A stretch of DNA of 64,000 bases from Cyanobacteria bacterium REEB67 (lineage in GTDB: Bacteria > Cyanobacteriota > Vampirovibrionia > Obscuribacterales > Obscuribacteraceae): contig JAGXAB010000007.1 in the NCBI GenBank assembly GCA_018971775.1, positions 62,001 through 126,000 of the forward strand, given 5' to 3'. Made by a program: the position numbers and the translations under genes. Below the pieces are notes generated by a model. It was given only the letters and a program-made list of their open reading frames with translations. It made no database searches and was not told the DNA's origin. Below, piece after piece: positions 52,680 to 61,497 of this stretch. Position 1 is the stretch's first letter. Each line of letters starts with the position of its first letter.

Positions 52680-53270
52680 ATGCAAAAATCCGTCTGCCGC
52701 GGCCTGTTTTCCCTCACCCTGATTCTGCTCGCCACCACCTGTAGCGCACTTGCCCTACAGGTGCCCGCCAGCGCCCAACTGGGTACACGGCAAAATCGTA
52801 TCGCCGGACTGCCTCCATGCACTACGGACAGTTTCGTGCACAATGCCGGAAGCAAGGCAGAAGACATCTACGGCGATGAAGGCTACAGAGGCCTCCCACC
52901 ACTGGCCTATTTCACCAGAGCCAGTCGCATCAATGCCGGTATCACCGATCAGAGGGATGCTGGCCTGACGACCGGCCACGGCAGCTGGATGCCATCAGCG
53001 GCAGGCAAAGACGAATTCAGTCATGCGGAATGGGACCTGAGCGGTGCTAGAGGTCATAGCGAATGGGACAACATGGATGGCCAGGTCATCTTGCAAAAAG
53101 ATGCCTATCACGAAGGTGTCTACCATTCCGATAGCAATGGTCGGGTCATCTACAGTCGCGATAACCGCGGCGTAAACTGGATCGCCAATTACAATGATGA
53201 AGGCGACATCGTCGGTTGGACAAGGTCTGCCACGGCGCCTGCAACGGTAAATGACATCACGGCTCATTAA
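52680..53270 (+). CDS. exported protein of unknown function
   Basis: About 196 residues from ATG 52680; an upstream in-frame ATG at 52554 is inside the hairpin and is rejected. Signal peptide KSVCRGLFSLTLILLATTCSALALQ. The mature part is Gly/Asp/Tyr-rich; a repeat-like C-terminal half (HSEWDNMDGQVILQKDAYHE, HSDSNGRVIYSRDNRGVNW) recalls secreted Asp/Gly-turn proteins with strand repeats. No enzyme motif visible. Standalone gene. Confidence 0.7.
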   Translation: MQKSVCRGLFSLTLILLATTCSALALQVPASAQLGTRQNRIAGLPPCTTDSFVHNAGSKAEDIYGDEGYRGLPPLAYFTRASRINAGITDQRDAGLTTGHGSWMPSAAGKDEFSHAEWDLSGARGHSEWDNMDGQVILQKDAYHEGVYHSDSNGRVIYSRDNRGVNWIANYNDEGDIVGWTRSATAPATVNDITAH

Positions 53271-53384
53271 ATCAGCCGGGACCCGAGACACTGAGGAGAA
53301 AGCCGTTAGCCCGCGCAGAGAAAATGATAAACTAACAGATAAAGATATACAGTCGAAACTACTGAGCAATCTGCGACGGCCTAT

Positions 53385-53753
53385 TTGCACGAACTGGCGA
53401 CGACAATTGGAAGTACCTGGATCTTTTGCGGACTCGGCGCTCTGGCTGCCGGTCTTGCCGCGATAGCTTTGATGAACGGTGTGGCAAAAATACGACGCTC
53501 CGACCTTTCCAAAAGCTTTCCGGCGGATCCCGAAGCGTGCGTTGACAAGTACGTCCGGCCTTTCAATCAGCTCGATCAAAAAGCTGTGGCAATCGGCGCA
53601 CTCGCCGAGCAAATGAAAAGTCAGACGGCTGCAAATCTCAGCCTGACGGCATTTGCCATGGCAACCGGCAGTGCCGGTCAGGTTTTGCAAGCGAACGGCG
53701 CTGACGCCGTTAGCAGTGCCGCCGATCAGACAAAAGGCCGCGGTAAGAAGTGA
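53385..53753 (+). CDS. small membrane protein coupled to the PrsW-kinase gene
   Basis: A 122-residue protein with a TTG start. One clear hydrophobic helix (WIFCGLGALAAGLAAIALMNGVA) at the N-terminus, then a polar helical region. No family recognised. It overlaps the kinase gene start by 4 nt (GTGA), so it is translated with it and may be its partner, perhaps a sensor or scaffold. The start is not certain; a longer N-terminus is not present in frame. Confidence 0.6.
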   Translation: MHELATTIGSTWIFCGLGALAAGLAAIALMNGVAKIRRSDLSKSFPADPEACVDKYVRPFNQLDQKAVAIGALAEQMKSQTAANLSLTAFAMATGSAGQVLQANGADAVSSAADQTKGRGKK

Positions 53754-55900
53754 ATCAAACCGCGGTTCAGCTCCATACGCCCGAAGCAATTACAACCTGG
53801 GGCACCATCCCAATTGGCGAAGGCCGCGTACAAATCCGCCATGTCGCGCTCTGGCTGGGCATCGCCTTGTGGCTCTTGCCGACCCTGATCATGACCGGAG
53901 TGCACGGCATCGCCTGGCTTGCCTTCAATATCGCCTTCCTGATTATTTTGATTGCAGCAACCAGCACAGTGCGGTCAATCTCTTTGCACAAACTGACGAT
54001 TTGTTTCTTCGCCGGCGGTCTTGCTACAGGCATCGACCTGGCCTTGAGTGTACCGCTCGTCAAAACGCTTGGCGAAACATTCGCGCTGCGGCACTTCATC
54101 ACAGTGCCTCTCGAAGAGTTGATCAAGCTTGGAACCGTTGGCTTTATGCTCTTTCGCGGGCGCAAATTCAGCACCTGGACTCTTGGAGCAACAGATTTAC
54201 TCTTAATGGGAGCGGCCGTGGGAGCAGGATTTGCCTTCGTGGAAGATTCATTTACCCACGCCCTGCAAAAGTCAGCGCTAAATAATCTGTCAGTGCTTAT
54301 TCCCGCATCGGAATTTGTGGGAGGACGGATCATCTGCGGCCATGCAGTCTGGACGGCACTGGCCGCAGGCGCCCTCGGCATCGCCCTGCATTTCCGCCGA
54401 CAAAAACGCCTGGCCATTCCCCTTGCACTGCTTGGCTTTACCGTCGCCACCACCGACCACCTCGCCCTCAATTACAATAATTTTTCCGCGGCCGTCGGCT
54501 GGGCCCAGAGCCTTTTCAACACTCTGGCCGCCAACGGTTACATAGCCCTGGCACTCTTCGTTCTGGTACTGGCTGCCGACATCATTATCGACACGCTCGT
54601 GATGATCAAAAATCTTCCCGCGGCTAAAGAGTTCAAGTTTCCGACCGGCAAAGAAAGGAAAGAGTCGCTCCTTTCTCTCTGGGATTGCATCATCGATCTG
54701 CGCCGTCTCAATTACGCCTATTTTCAGTATCGTCAATACCTGAATGCTTCAGGTCAAGACAAAAATGCCGCCGTGCCGCCATCACTGGCAATGACTGTGG
54801 CCATTCTCTCTAAACGCCTGGTCAATCGCTATCTAGCGGCGGAAAGCAGTTCGCTGCCGACCGGCTCCTCTGCCCACAGCGCTTTCAATGTACCCGAGGC
54901 CACCGCTGAAACTGCGTCAAACAATGCACCCGGCAGCAGTAACGGCGACGCTTCGGGCAGTAGCACCACAACCGGTACCACAAACCCAGGCAGCGAGGTG
55001 ATCGCTGACCGCCAGTTTCAACCTTTATCTAATCGACCACTCAAAGAACAGCTCGACCTGCCCGAGCGCTATCAACTGCTTGAAGAAGCTTTCAGAGGCG
55101 GCATGGGCATAGTCTTCCGCGCCCGCCACAGACAAACGCGAGCGGCGCTGGCGATCAAAATTTTGCAACCGCATCTAGCAAGCAACTCGAACTATCTTAT
55201 GCGCTTCGAGCAAGAAGCAAAAGCGGCCAGCACACTCAAGCATCCAAATATTGTCACAGTGCACGATTTTGGTATCACGCCAAATTCGATCGCTTATCTG
55301 GTCATGGAATGGCTGGAAGGGCCGAGTCTGGAAAAAGTCGTCAAACTTGGCGGACCTTTGAGCAATGCGCGTTTCGTCGAGATTTTTATCCAGACTGCTA
55401 ACGCCCTCGCCCACGCTCACCGCAACGGCATTATTCACCGCGACATCAAACCGAGCAATATCATCCTCACCGTATCCGATACCAGTGCCGACAATGTCAA
55501 AATCGTCGACTTCGGCATCGCCAAAATAGTGAGCGCTGAAGATTCAAGTACGATGAACCTGACCACTAGCGGAGACCTTCTCGGCAGTCCGTTTTTCATG
55601 AGCCCGGAGCAATGCACCGGTGGCACTATCGACAAACGCACGGACATTTATTCGCTCGGATGCGTCATGTACGAGGCCCTCTGCGGCGTGCCGCCGCTGA
55701 CCGGTCAAAATCCAGCCCAGGTCTATCACAAGCACGCCAGCGAAATGCCCAAGCAGCCGCGTACGATCAATGCCGACATTGTCCGCCCCGAGCTTTTCGA
55801 GCCGATGCTTTTCAAATGCCTGCAAAAAGAACCGGACAAACGCTATAACAGCATGGAAGAACTGGAGCAGGAGCTCAAAATCATTCGCGACGCGCTCTGA
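53750..55900 (+). CDS. fusion of PrsW-like intramembrane protease and Ser/Thr kinase
   Basis: A 716-residue protein with GTG start. The N-terminal 280 residues are polytopic (about 8 TM helices) and carry the PrsW/CAAX-protease-like pattern: two Glu in PLEELIKLG (E122/E123), E165 in GFAFVEDSF, H198 in CGHAVWTA and D236/H237 in TTDHLALNY. A linker rich in Ser/Thr/Gly follows (about 360-420). The C-terminal kinase domain has GGMGIVFRA (Gly loop), AIKIL (Lys), HRDIKPSNIIL, DFGIAKI and FFMSPEQC. Both domains look intact. This joins regulated proteolysis to phospho-signalling in one polypeptide. It is coupled to the small membrane protein upstream. Confidence 0.85.
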   Translation: MNQTAVQLHTPEAITTWGTIPIGEGRVQIRHVALWLGIALWLLPTLIMTGVHGIAWLAFNIAFLIILIAATSTVRSISLHKLTICFFAGGLATGIDLALSVPLVKTLGETFALRHFITVPLEELIKLGTVGFMLFRGRKFSTWTLGATDLLLMGAAVGAGFAFVEDSFTHALQKSALNNLSVLIPASEFVGGRIICGHAVWTALAAGALGIALHFRRQKRLAIPLALLGFTVATTDHLALNYNNFSAAVGWAQSLFNTLAANGYIALALFVLVLAADIIIDTLVMIKNLPAAKEFKFPTGKERKESLLSLWDCIIDLRRLNYAYFQYRQYLNASGQDKNAAVPPSLAMTVAILSKRLVNRYLAAESSSLPTGSSAHSAFNVPEATAETASNNAPGSSNGDASGSSTTTGTTNPGSEVIADRQFQPLSNRPLKEQLDLPERYQLLEEAFRGGMGIVFRARHRQTRAALAIKILQPHLASNSNYLMRFEQEAKAASTLKHPNIVTVHDFGITPNSIAYLVMEWLEGPSLEKVVKLGGPLSNARFVEIFIQTANALAHAHRNGIIHRDIKPSNIILTVSDTSADNVKIVDFGIAKIVSAEDSSTMNLTTSGDLLGSPFFMSPEQCTGGTIDKRTDIYSLGCVMYEALCGVPPLTGQNPAQVYHKHASEMPKQPRTINADIVRPELFEPMLFKCLQKEPDKRYNSMEELEQELKIIRDAL

Positions 55901-55919
55901 CACGCTGTAATTATCAACT

Positions 55920-56226
55920 CGCAATCCATTGACAGCTTGAACAACTTAGTCTTGCCGGCGCCTGGTTGACCACCAACAAAAACAACTTTTGGATTTTCCA
56001 CCGAGGACGTATCTAAGCAAAATGCTGGCTCTATGATTTTGCATAGACGCGTTCGTGCTCGGCGGTCTCCAGCGCAGAGCCATCTTGCATGCTAAAAATC
56101 ACTTCCGCAGCTACTTCACACTCAACCAGTAGCTTGTCTGTTGTTTTCTTTAACAGGTGGTCATCCTTCGGAAACGACGATCGGTGAACAGGAATTCAGT
56201 CTCTCAAGTGCGGCAGTGCTTTCCAT
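55920..56226 (-). pseudogene. decayed zeta-type toxin locus
   Basis: On the minus strand, ATG 56226 with GGAGG upstream begins a short ORF (MESTAALERLNSC..SEG) that stops early; a second frame continues DDHLLKKTTDKLLVECEVAAEV..HERVYAKS, and a third carries IIEPAFCLDTSS, then NPKVVFVGGQPGAGKTKLF, a perfect zeta-toxin P-loop (about 55948-55995). After the P-loop the frame breaks down and meets the end of the kinase gene. Zeta toxins phosphorylate UDP-N-acetylglucosamine precursors. Only the P-loop part remains, so it is inactive. Confidence 0.75.
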
Positions 56227-56359
56227 ACGCTGTTGCCTCCAAATTGAAAGTTTTCAGACGGCTCTGTCCAATATCGGAAACATCTGTATATAGACATACT
56301 AACAAAAGAGCGTTCACAAGGCGTCGCTGACGTGGCAGCCTCCGAGGAGCATCTGACTA

Positions 56360-57193
56360 ATGAATTGGAATTGGTCGTCTAGCCAGGTTGAAAACCTCTA
56401 TCAGAGTGCAAGGAAGGAGTTGTCGGGACGCGAGCACGAGGTGGCGCATTTTGCCGAGGTCACCGGCGAGGCGGCCCTTCACGCTGCTATCCAGGAGCCT
56501 ATCGACGGTCTGACGCAACTGACCAATCACGTCGTAAAACCACTCACGGGCTATGAGCTTCCCACCTTGCACATTGTCGACGCTCCTCCTCCAGCTAAAT
56601 TCGGGGCTGAAGATTGGTATGCTGAAACAATTGGCACCGGGTTAGGAAGGGCATTTGACTATATTGCCTTATCGGCTGCGATGGATGCCGTCGGCGCCAC
56701 TGCAGCTCTGGGAAGTCTTCTTGGTACCGCTGGTGATGCACCAATGGTCTCTAACATAGTAGAGCAAGTCGCTGACCATCCAGCATTAGCAAAGCTAGCA
56801 GTGTCATTTGGCAAGGCATCACTGATGGGCGGAATATATGGAGCAGCCTTCATACCAGCCAAATCAGAGCACGGAGAAGCCGCTTTTTTCAAAGAACGGG
56901 CCATCAATGGTATCGGCTGGGCGCTCGCTGCCGGGGTAGCCGGCACAGTTGCTCAGGGCACGACTATGGCGTTTACCGGGCTGGGGGTACCTGTAGAAAA
57001 TGAGGCGTTTAGGACCTCTGCCGGGGGCCTCGGAACTCGCGCCGTCACGGCATTGTTGCGCGGCAGTAGCAGTGGTCTCGTTAAAAGTCAAACGTACGTT
57101 CTAATGGGACAGGAATCGGCTTCTAGTCAAATTCTTTCAGAGCGTTTAATCAGAGGGATAACCAAGAGCGTTATCGCAGGTGCCACGGAGTAA
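56360..57193 (+). CDS. uncharacterised protein with hydrophobic Ala/Gly-rich segments
   Basis: A 277-residue protein with ATG 56360 and a GAGGAG about 10 nt upstream. The N-terminal 70 residues are helical and charged; from residue 95 there are several Gly/Ala-rich hydrophobic stretches (LSAAMDAVGATAALGSLLG, INGIGWALAAGVAGTVAQG). The general style matches the N-terminal membrane-interacting region of the protease at 13732, but without a catalytic domain. No family is known to me. Base composition is a little lower in GC than neighbours. Confidence 0.65.
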   Translation: MNWNWSSSQVENLYQSARKELSGREHEVAHFAEVTGEAALHAAIQEPIDGLTQLTNHVVKPLTGYELPTLHIVDAPPPAKFGAEDWYAETIGTGLGRAFDYIALSAAMDAVGATAALGSLLGTAGDAPMVSNIVEQVADHPALAKLAVSFGKASLMGGIYGAAFIPAKSEHGEAAFFKERAINGIGWALAAGVAGTVAQGTTMAFTGLGVPVENEAFRTSAGGLGTRAVTALLRGSSSGLVKSQTYVLMGQESASSQILSERLIRGITKSVIAGATE

Positions 57194-57493
57194 CAGTGGC
57201 CGGTATAACCCATTTGTCAGGCACTCAGGTCCGTGCTTCACTTAGCCTTGCTTTGCTCGAAAGTTTCGGGCATGCAGCAAACTTACCCCCTGGTCTTGCG
57301 CGCGATACAGAAATTGCAAGAGTGCAAGATTTTCATATGTATTTCGGTCTGCACCAGAACAAAAAGATTATTAAACGGCATCGCTTACCTTTTAATCAAC
57401 ATTATGGGAATTCCACGAATGACAGCAGAATGACCCGTGCCCATACTGATTTTCATCCAGCACTGCATTACCCCAGAGCGGATGGAGGCCACT
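57194..57493. other. 300-nt intergenic region
   Basis: Contains an open frame without a start signal or protein-like content. No hairpin with T-run. Presumably promoter of the hydrolase gene. Confidence 0.4.
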
Positions 57494-58576
57494 ATGTTTA
57501 CCAGCAAAGCAAAAGACTCGAAGCCCAACGCTCTCAAACTTATAGCAGTGGCGGCCCTCTTAACCGGACTGACCGCCACTTCGCCAACTCAGCCGGCCCT
57601 GGCCGACGATAGCGCCGCCAGCGCACAGGCCACTGTCACGCAGCAATTCAGCACAGGCCCTGCCAGCATCGTTGAAAACGACGAAAGCGCCCTGTCCAGA
57701 CAGTTGAATCTGCCCATCTACCAATGGCAGGACAGCAAGCAAAGCCCGAAAGCAGTTGTACTAGCCATCCACGGCCTGACCATGCACGGCAGCATCTTCG
57801 ACGCCTGCGCCCGCAAGCTGGCCGCTGACGGCGCCATTGTCGTCGCTCCCGACCTCCGCGGTTACGGCGCCTATTACAAGGGCGATAAAAACATCGACAT
57901 CAATTACGAACAGAGCGAAAAAGATGTAGTCGCTCTCGCCGCAGCCCTTCGCCAGAAGTACAAAGGTCTGCCCGTCTATGTCGCCGGTGAAAGCCTGGGC
58001 GGTTCAATGGGAATAAGACTGGCGGCCAAACATCCAAATTTGATCGATGGTTTGATCCTCTGCTCACCGGCGATCAAACTTACCTGCTCACCAAAAGTCT
58101 TTGCCGGAGCCACACTCTCTCTTTTACATCGCGGCCATGAATATGACGTATCCAGCTGCATGAAGAAAAACTTTTCTGAAGACGCTGAAATTACCGAAGA
58201 AGGCATCACCGATCCGCTCATCCGCCGTAAGCTGAAAGTCGGCGATTTGCTCGAAAGCTGCCACTTCATCGCCGGCACCCGGCATTACATAAGTCAGATC
58301 CCAGAGTCGATGCCGATCCTCATCTTGCAAGGCGAAAAAGACAAAATCGTCAAACCAAGCGGCGCAAAAATCCTCGATCAAGATCTGAAAGCAATTGACA
58401 AAACAGTGCAGCTATTGCCGTCCCGTGGTCACATCCTGATCGAGACCAAACATGTCCACGAAGACGACATCAAAGCGATCAGCACCTGGATCGACTCGGA
58501 GCGCCAACTTTATACCTTGAAACACGCCACTCTAGCCACCGGCAAACATGAGGTTGTTGCGGCCCAATCGTTGTAA
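57494..58576 (+). CDS. exported alpha/beta hydrolase (monoacylglycerol lipase-like)
   Basis: About 360 residues from ATG 57494, with GGAGG six nt upstream (a second in-frame ATG at 57482 has no SD). Signal peptide (LKLIAVAALLTGLTATSPTQPALA). The hydrolase domain has the oxyanion HG motif (AIHGLTMHG), nucleophile Ser in VAGESLGGSMG (GxSxG), Asp in LQGEKDKIVKPSG and His in SRGHILIETK. This pattern is that of Hydrolase_4/monoacylglycerol lipases. It acts in the envelope on an ester substrate. Confidence 0.88.
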   Translation: MFTSKAKDSKPNALKLIAVAALLTGLTATSPTQPALADDSAASAQATVTQQFSTGPASIVENDESALSRQLNLPIYQWQDSKQSPKAVVLAIHGLTMHGSIFDACARKLAADGAIVVAPDLRGYGAYYKGDKNIDINYEQSEKDVVALAAALRQKYKGLPVYVAGESLGGSMGIRLAAKHPNLIDGLILCSPAIKLTCSPKVFAGATLSLLHRGHEYDVSSCMKKNFSEDAEITEEGITDPLIRRKLKVGDLLESCHFIAGTRHYISQIPESMPILILQGEKDKIVKPSGAKILDQDLKAIDKTVQLLPSRGHILIETKHVHEDDIKAISTWIDSERQLYTLKHATLATGKHEVVAAQSL

Positions 58577-58858
58577 ATTTTTTCGCGACAGCGCTTCACA
58601 ACTGAGCAGATTGTCGCTGGTGCAGCAAGAGCACAGAGTGCTCAAAAAACGAACCAGGCAGCACTTTCAGAAAGTCTAGCAGATCAGAAAGGACTTTCAA
58701 AAAATCATTCAGCATAACCCAACCATGCAAATTCGTGTGTGCAGTTTTCGTGCAACAAGCATAGAAATGGGTTTTCGAGAGCTCAATCGCCGTCCGGCTG
58801 GAGCGCAAGACAAAATAATCCTCGTGTATACTGAGCGCACCCCGCTGAGACTTTAGGT

Positions 58859-59728
58859 ATGAATATTCTGATTGCTCTGGACGGTTCGACCAATTCGGAA
58901 GCATTCACCGGTACTTTAGCAAATTTCCCAATGACGGCGGAGACGCGCATCGGCCTTGTAGTTGTGCATGACCAGACGCTGCTTTCGGCGCACAGAATAA
59001 ATGATTTAACAAGCAAATTAATCATCGAAAAAGCGCAAGCTGTAATCGGCAACCAATATCCAGACGTGTCAATCTGCAGCGAAATCAGAAGTGGTCCGGC
59101 GGCAGCGCAACTTCTTCAAGCCTGCACCTCTTTTGAAGCGGACGTCATTCTTGCCGGTGCCCACTCACCTAGACCATTTCACAAAGAATTACTCGGCAGT
59201 ATCGCGGCTCAAATAGCCAAACATGCCGATTGCTCAGTCCGATTGGTACGACCATCCAGCAACGGCATGCGCGTCCTGGCCTGCTTCGACAACACAGAAC
59301 TAGACGAATCGGTTCTTCAAGAAATCATGCGCCTGAACTGGCCGCCACAATCAGCATTGAGACTGATGCACGTTATGGAACAACCGACTGAAGTTTTCAG
59401 CTACAATCCACACGAAGACGCCAGATTGTTTGTCGATAAGCAAGAGCATTACAAAAGCGAAGTGACTGGTTTCCTCAATCAATTCGCCGACCAGATCCAC
59501 AGCAAATTTCCCGACCTTGATATTGATACTTTTGTTTCAGTAGAAGTCGAGACGGTCCAAGAAATACTGGATGCAGCCCAGAAATGGTCGGCGGGGACAC
59601 TCTTAATCGGATCTCATCGCCGAATTGGCCTCGAAAGGTTTTGGCTTGGAAGTGTTTCGGAACCGGTTGCGGCTAAAAGCATTTGTTCCGTGCACATAGT
59701 CCGGCATAATGACGACAAGAATGCCTAA
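58859..59728 (+). CDS. tandem universal stress protein (two UspA domains)
   Basis: A 289-residue protein with two Usp domains: residues about 1-140 (MNILIALDGSTNSEAF..GAHSPRPFHKELLGSIAAQIAKHADCSVRLV) and about 145-285 (RVLACFDNTELDESVL..LLIGSHRRIGLERFWLGSVSEPVAAKSICSVHIV). The second has the G-x2-R-x9-G-S-V-x2-P motif linked to ATP binding (GSHRRIGLERFWLGSVSEP), the first a close version (GAHSPRPFHKELLGSIAAQI). Typically cytosolic, induced under stress. Standalone gene. Confidence 0.92.
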   Translation: MNILIALDGSTNSEAFTGTLANFPMTAETRIGLVVVHDQTLLSAHRINDLTSKLIIEKAQAVIGNQYPDVSICSEIRSGPAAAQLLQACTSFEADVILAGAHSPRPFHKELLGSIAAQIAKHADCSVRLVRPSSNGMRVLACFDNTELDESVLQEIMRLNWPPQSALRLMHVMEQPTEVFSYNPHEDARLFVDKQEHYKSEVTGFLNQFADQIHSKFPDLDIDTFVSVEVETVQEILDAAQKWSAGTLLIGSHRRIGLERFWLGSVSEPVAAKSICSVHIVRHNDDKNA

Positions 59729-60311
59729 AAGATTGCAGCATTCAGTCATCATATACGCAGTTCCGGTTTACCGGTGTCGAAACGCCGTCAAAACGATGTA
59801 TACACATTGTGGCCACATCATTTCAGTGCTCCGCCGGCATGTGTTTAGTAAGCGCAAATAATTCGCCCCGCCCGCCGCTAGATTCGCGCTAACACGGGCC
59901 AATTTTAGGCTTAGAGGGCGCTCATCCGCAACGCTGTAAAGCTCGACCAGGGCCCTCGCGGAGCCCCATCGAACCGCTTCAAAAACCGTCATTTATCGCT
60001 TTTAACTTGGTTTACCTGCGCACGGGCGGGTAATGTCAAGGAGTCACTACTTCTTCTTTTTCCCGCGTAAAAGCTCCTATCTAAAAGCTCCTTTTCCTCT
60101 ACCACCCGCCTGTATCTCCCGCTCCAAGCGAGGGACGACTCACGGCAGTGGTTGCGCCTGCATCAGGCAAAGGAGCAGGAGCGAAGAGGAGTAAAAGAAA
60201 CGAGCAAGATGAAGCGCCGCTTATGCAGCACTGCTCGCCCGCGGGTTTTTGAAGTCTCTTTCTCACCCTCTCTCTTTCTCTCTTTCTGTCATCCACCGAA
60301 AGGACACTGAT
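59729..60311. other. 583-nt intergenic region before the AAA+ gene
   Basis: No supported gene; two antisense open frames lack start signals. A C/T-rich run precedes the AAA+ gene SD (AAAGGACACTGAT). GC composition and the absence of hairpins suggest a long untranslated leader. Confidence 0.4.
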
Positions 60312-61418
60312 ATGCAAGATAACCTGTCACCAGGCGCGACGATCGTTGTGCACTGGGAAGCTAACCCTCACAGCGATGTCCCCGGCGCAGTCAAATCCAA
60401 CCGCACCGACAACGGCAAGACCAAGAAAATCATCCTGGTCGATGCTTCGTGCAAGGGCGTCAGCCCCCGCCCCGGTGAAGTCTGGATCTGCCGCGTCGAT
60501 CACCTGAGCAGCCCCAAGGCCGAGAATCGTGGTGCCATCTTCGTCCGCCCCGTCTCGCGCAAGATCGAGTACAAATTTGACGGCATCTACCTCGACCCGG
60601 TCAAAGCACAGCTGATCGCCTGCGTCTTGCAAGACCCGCGTCGCAACCTGATGCTCGAAGGCGACCAGGGCGTCGGCAAATCGACGATCGCTCGCGCCAT
60701 CGCCAAGACCCTCGGTTGGGAATACGAGAAAGTCAGCGGCGGTTTGATCAAGAAATTCGTCAACATGCTCGGTCGCTTCGCGCCCAAGGGTGGCGGCGAA
60801 ACGCTCAACTTCCAGTGGGCCGATTCCAAAATCGTCGAGGTCCTGCGCAAGGCTCAAGCCAACCCGCACAAGACTTATCTGCTGATGATCGACGAATTCA
60901 CCCGTATCGACGAAGACGCCCGCGACGCCCTGCTCGACATCGTCGAAGGCAGCCAGCGCACGCTGCGCCTGCCCACCGGCGAAGACATCCCGGTCGGCTC
61001 GAACATCGTCTTCATGGGTGCCGGCAACGTTGGCGATGGTTTCACCATCCGCCGCGAAGACGCCGCCGCCAAGGACCGCTGGGTGATCGTCAAAATCCTG
61101 GTCATGCCGCAAGCGGAAGAGCTGGCGCACTGCCTGCGTCTCTACCCGACCTGCCCGAAGGCCCAGATGGACTCAGCGCTCACGGTAATCAATGCCGTGC
61201 GTGCCGCGCGCAAAGATCCGAAAATGCGCCTGTCGAAAATTGTCTCCACCCGCGGTGCCGAAACGGTGGCCGCCCTTCTCAACAGCGGTTTTTCGCTGGA
61301 GATTGCCCTGGAGACGGCTGTCGTCAACCAGTATGCCGGTACCGCCGCCGACGCCTCCACCGAGGCCGGTCGCGTCGCCAAGCTAGTTTCCGAAGAGCTC
61401 AAAAAGCGCCCTTCGTGA
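60312..61418 (+). CDS. MoxR/CobS-like AAA+ ATPase
   Basis: About 368 residues from ATG 60312 (AAGGACACTGAT upstream). The N-terminal 85 residues are a separate beta-rich domain (GATIVVHWEANPHS..KGVSPRPGEVWICRVDHL) unlike known MoxR. The AAA+ core has Walker A GDQGVGKSTIARAIAK (about residues 113-128), Walker B YLLMIDEFTRID, sensor 1 around IVFMGAGNVG and an Arg finger region (FTIRREDAAAKDRWVIVKI). MoxR/CobS ATPases work with vWA-domain partners as chaperones; the next gene supplies one, 79 nt downstream. Confidence 0.9.
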   Translation: MQDNLSPGATIVVHWEANPHSDVPGAVKSNRTDNGKTKKIILVDASCKGVSPRPGEVWICRVDHLSSPKAENRGAIFVRPVSRKIEYKFDGIYLDPVKAQLIACVLQDPRRNLMLEGDQGVGKSTIARAIAKTLGWEYEKVSGGLIKKFVNMLGRFAPKGGGETLNFQWADSKIVEVLRKAQANPHKTYLLMIDEFTRIDEDARDALLDIVEGSQRTLRLPTGEDIPVGSNIVFMGAGNVGDGFTIRREDAAAKDRWVIVKILVMPQAEELAHCLRLYPTCPKAQMDSALTVINAVRAARKDPKMRLSKIVSTRGAETVAALLNSGFSLEIALETAVVNQYAGTAADASTEAGRVAKLVSEELKKRPS

Positions 61419-61419
61419 T

Positions 61420-61441
61420 CCCTCGGCCAAAGGCCTGAGGG
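61420..61441 (+). terminator. intercistronic hairpin between AAA+ and vWA genes
   Basis: CCCTCGGCC and GGCCTGAGGG pair with one bulge around AAA. No T-run follows, so it more likely modulates relative expression than ends transcription. Confidence 0.45.
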
Positions 61442-61497
61442 GTTATGAACGACGGCCTGGAGAGCTCTACTTTTTGTCAATGCGAAAGGAGCACTCC

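Noticed and set aside
57196-57612. 138-codon plus-strand ORF after the 56360 gene
   Set aside because: It overlaps the hydrolase start in another frame and shows no protein-like features.
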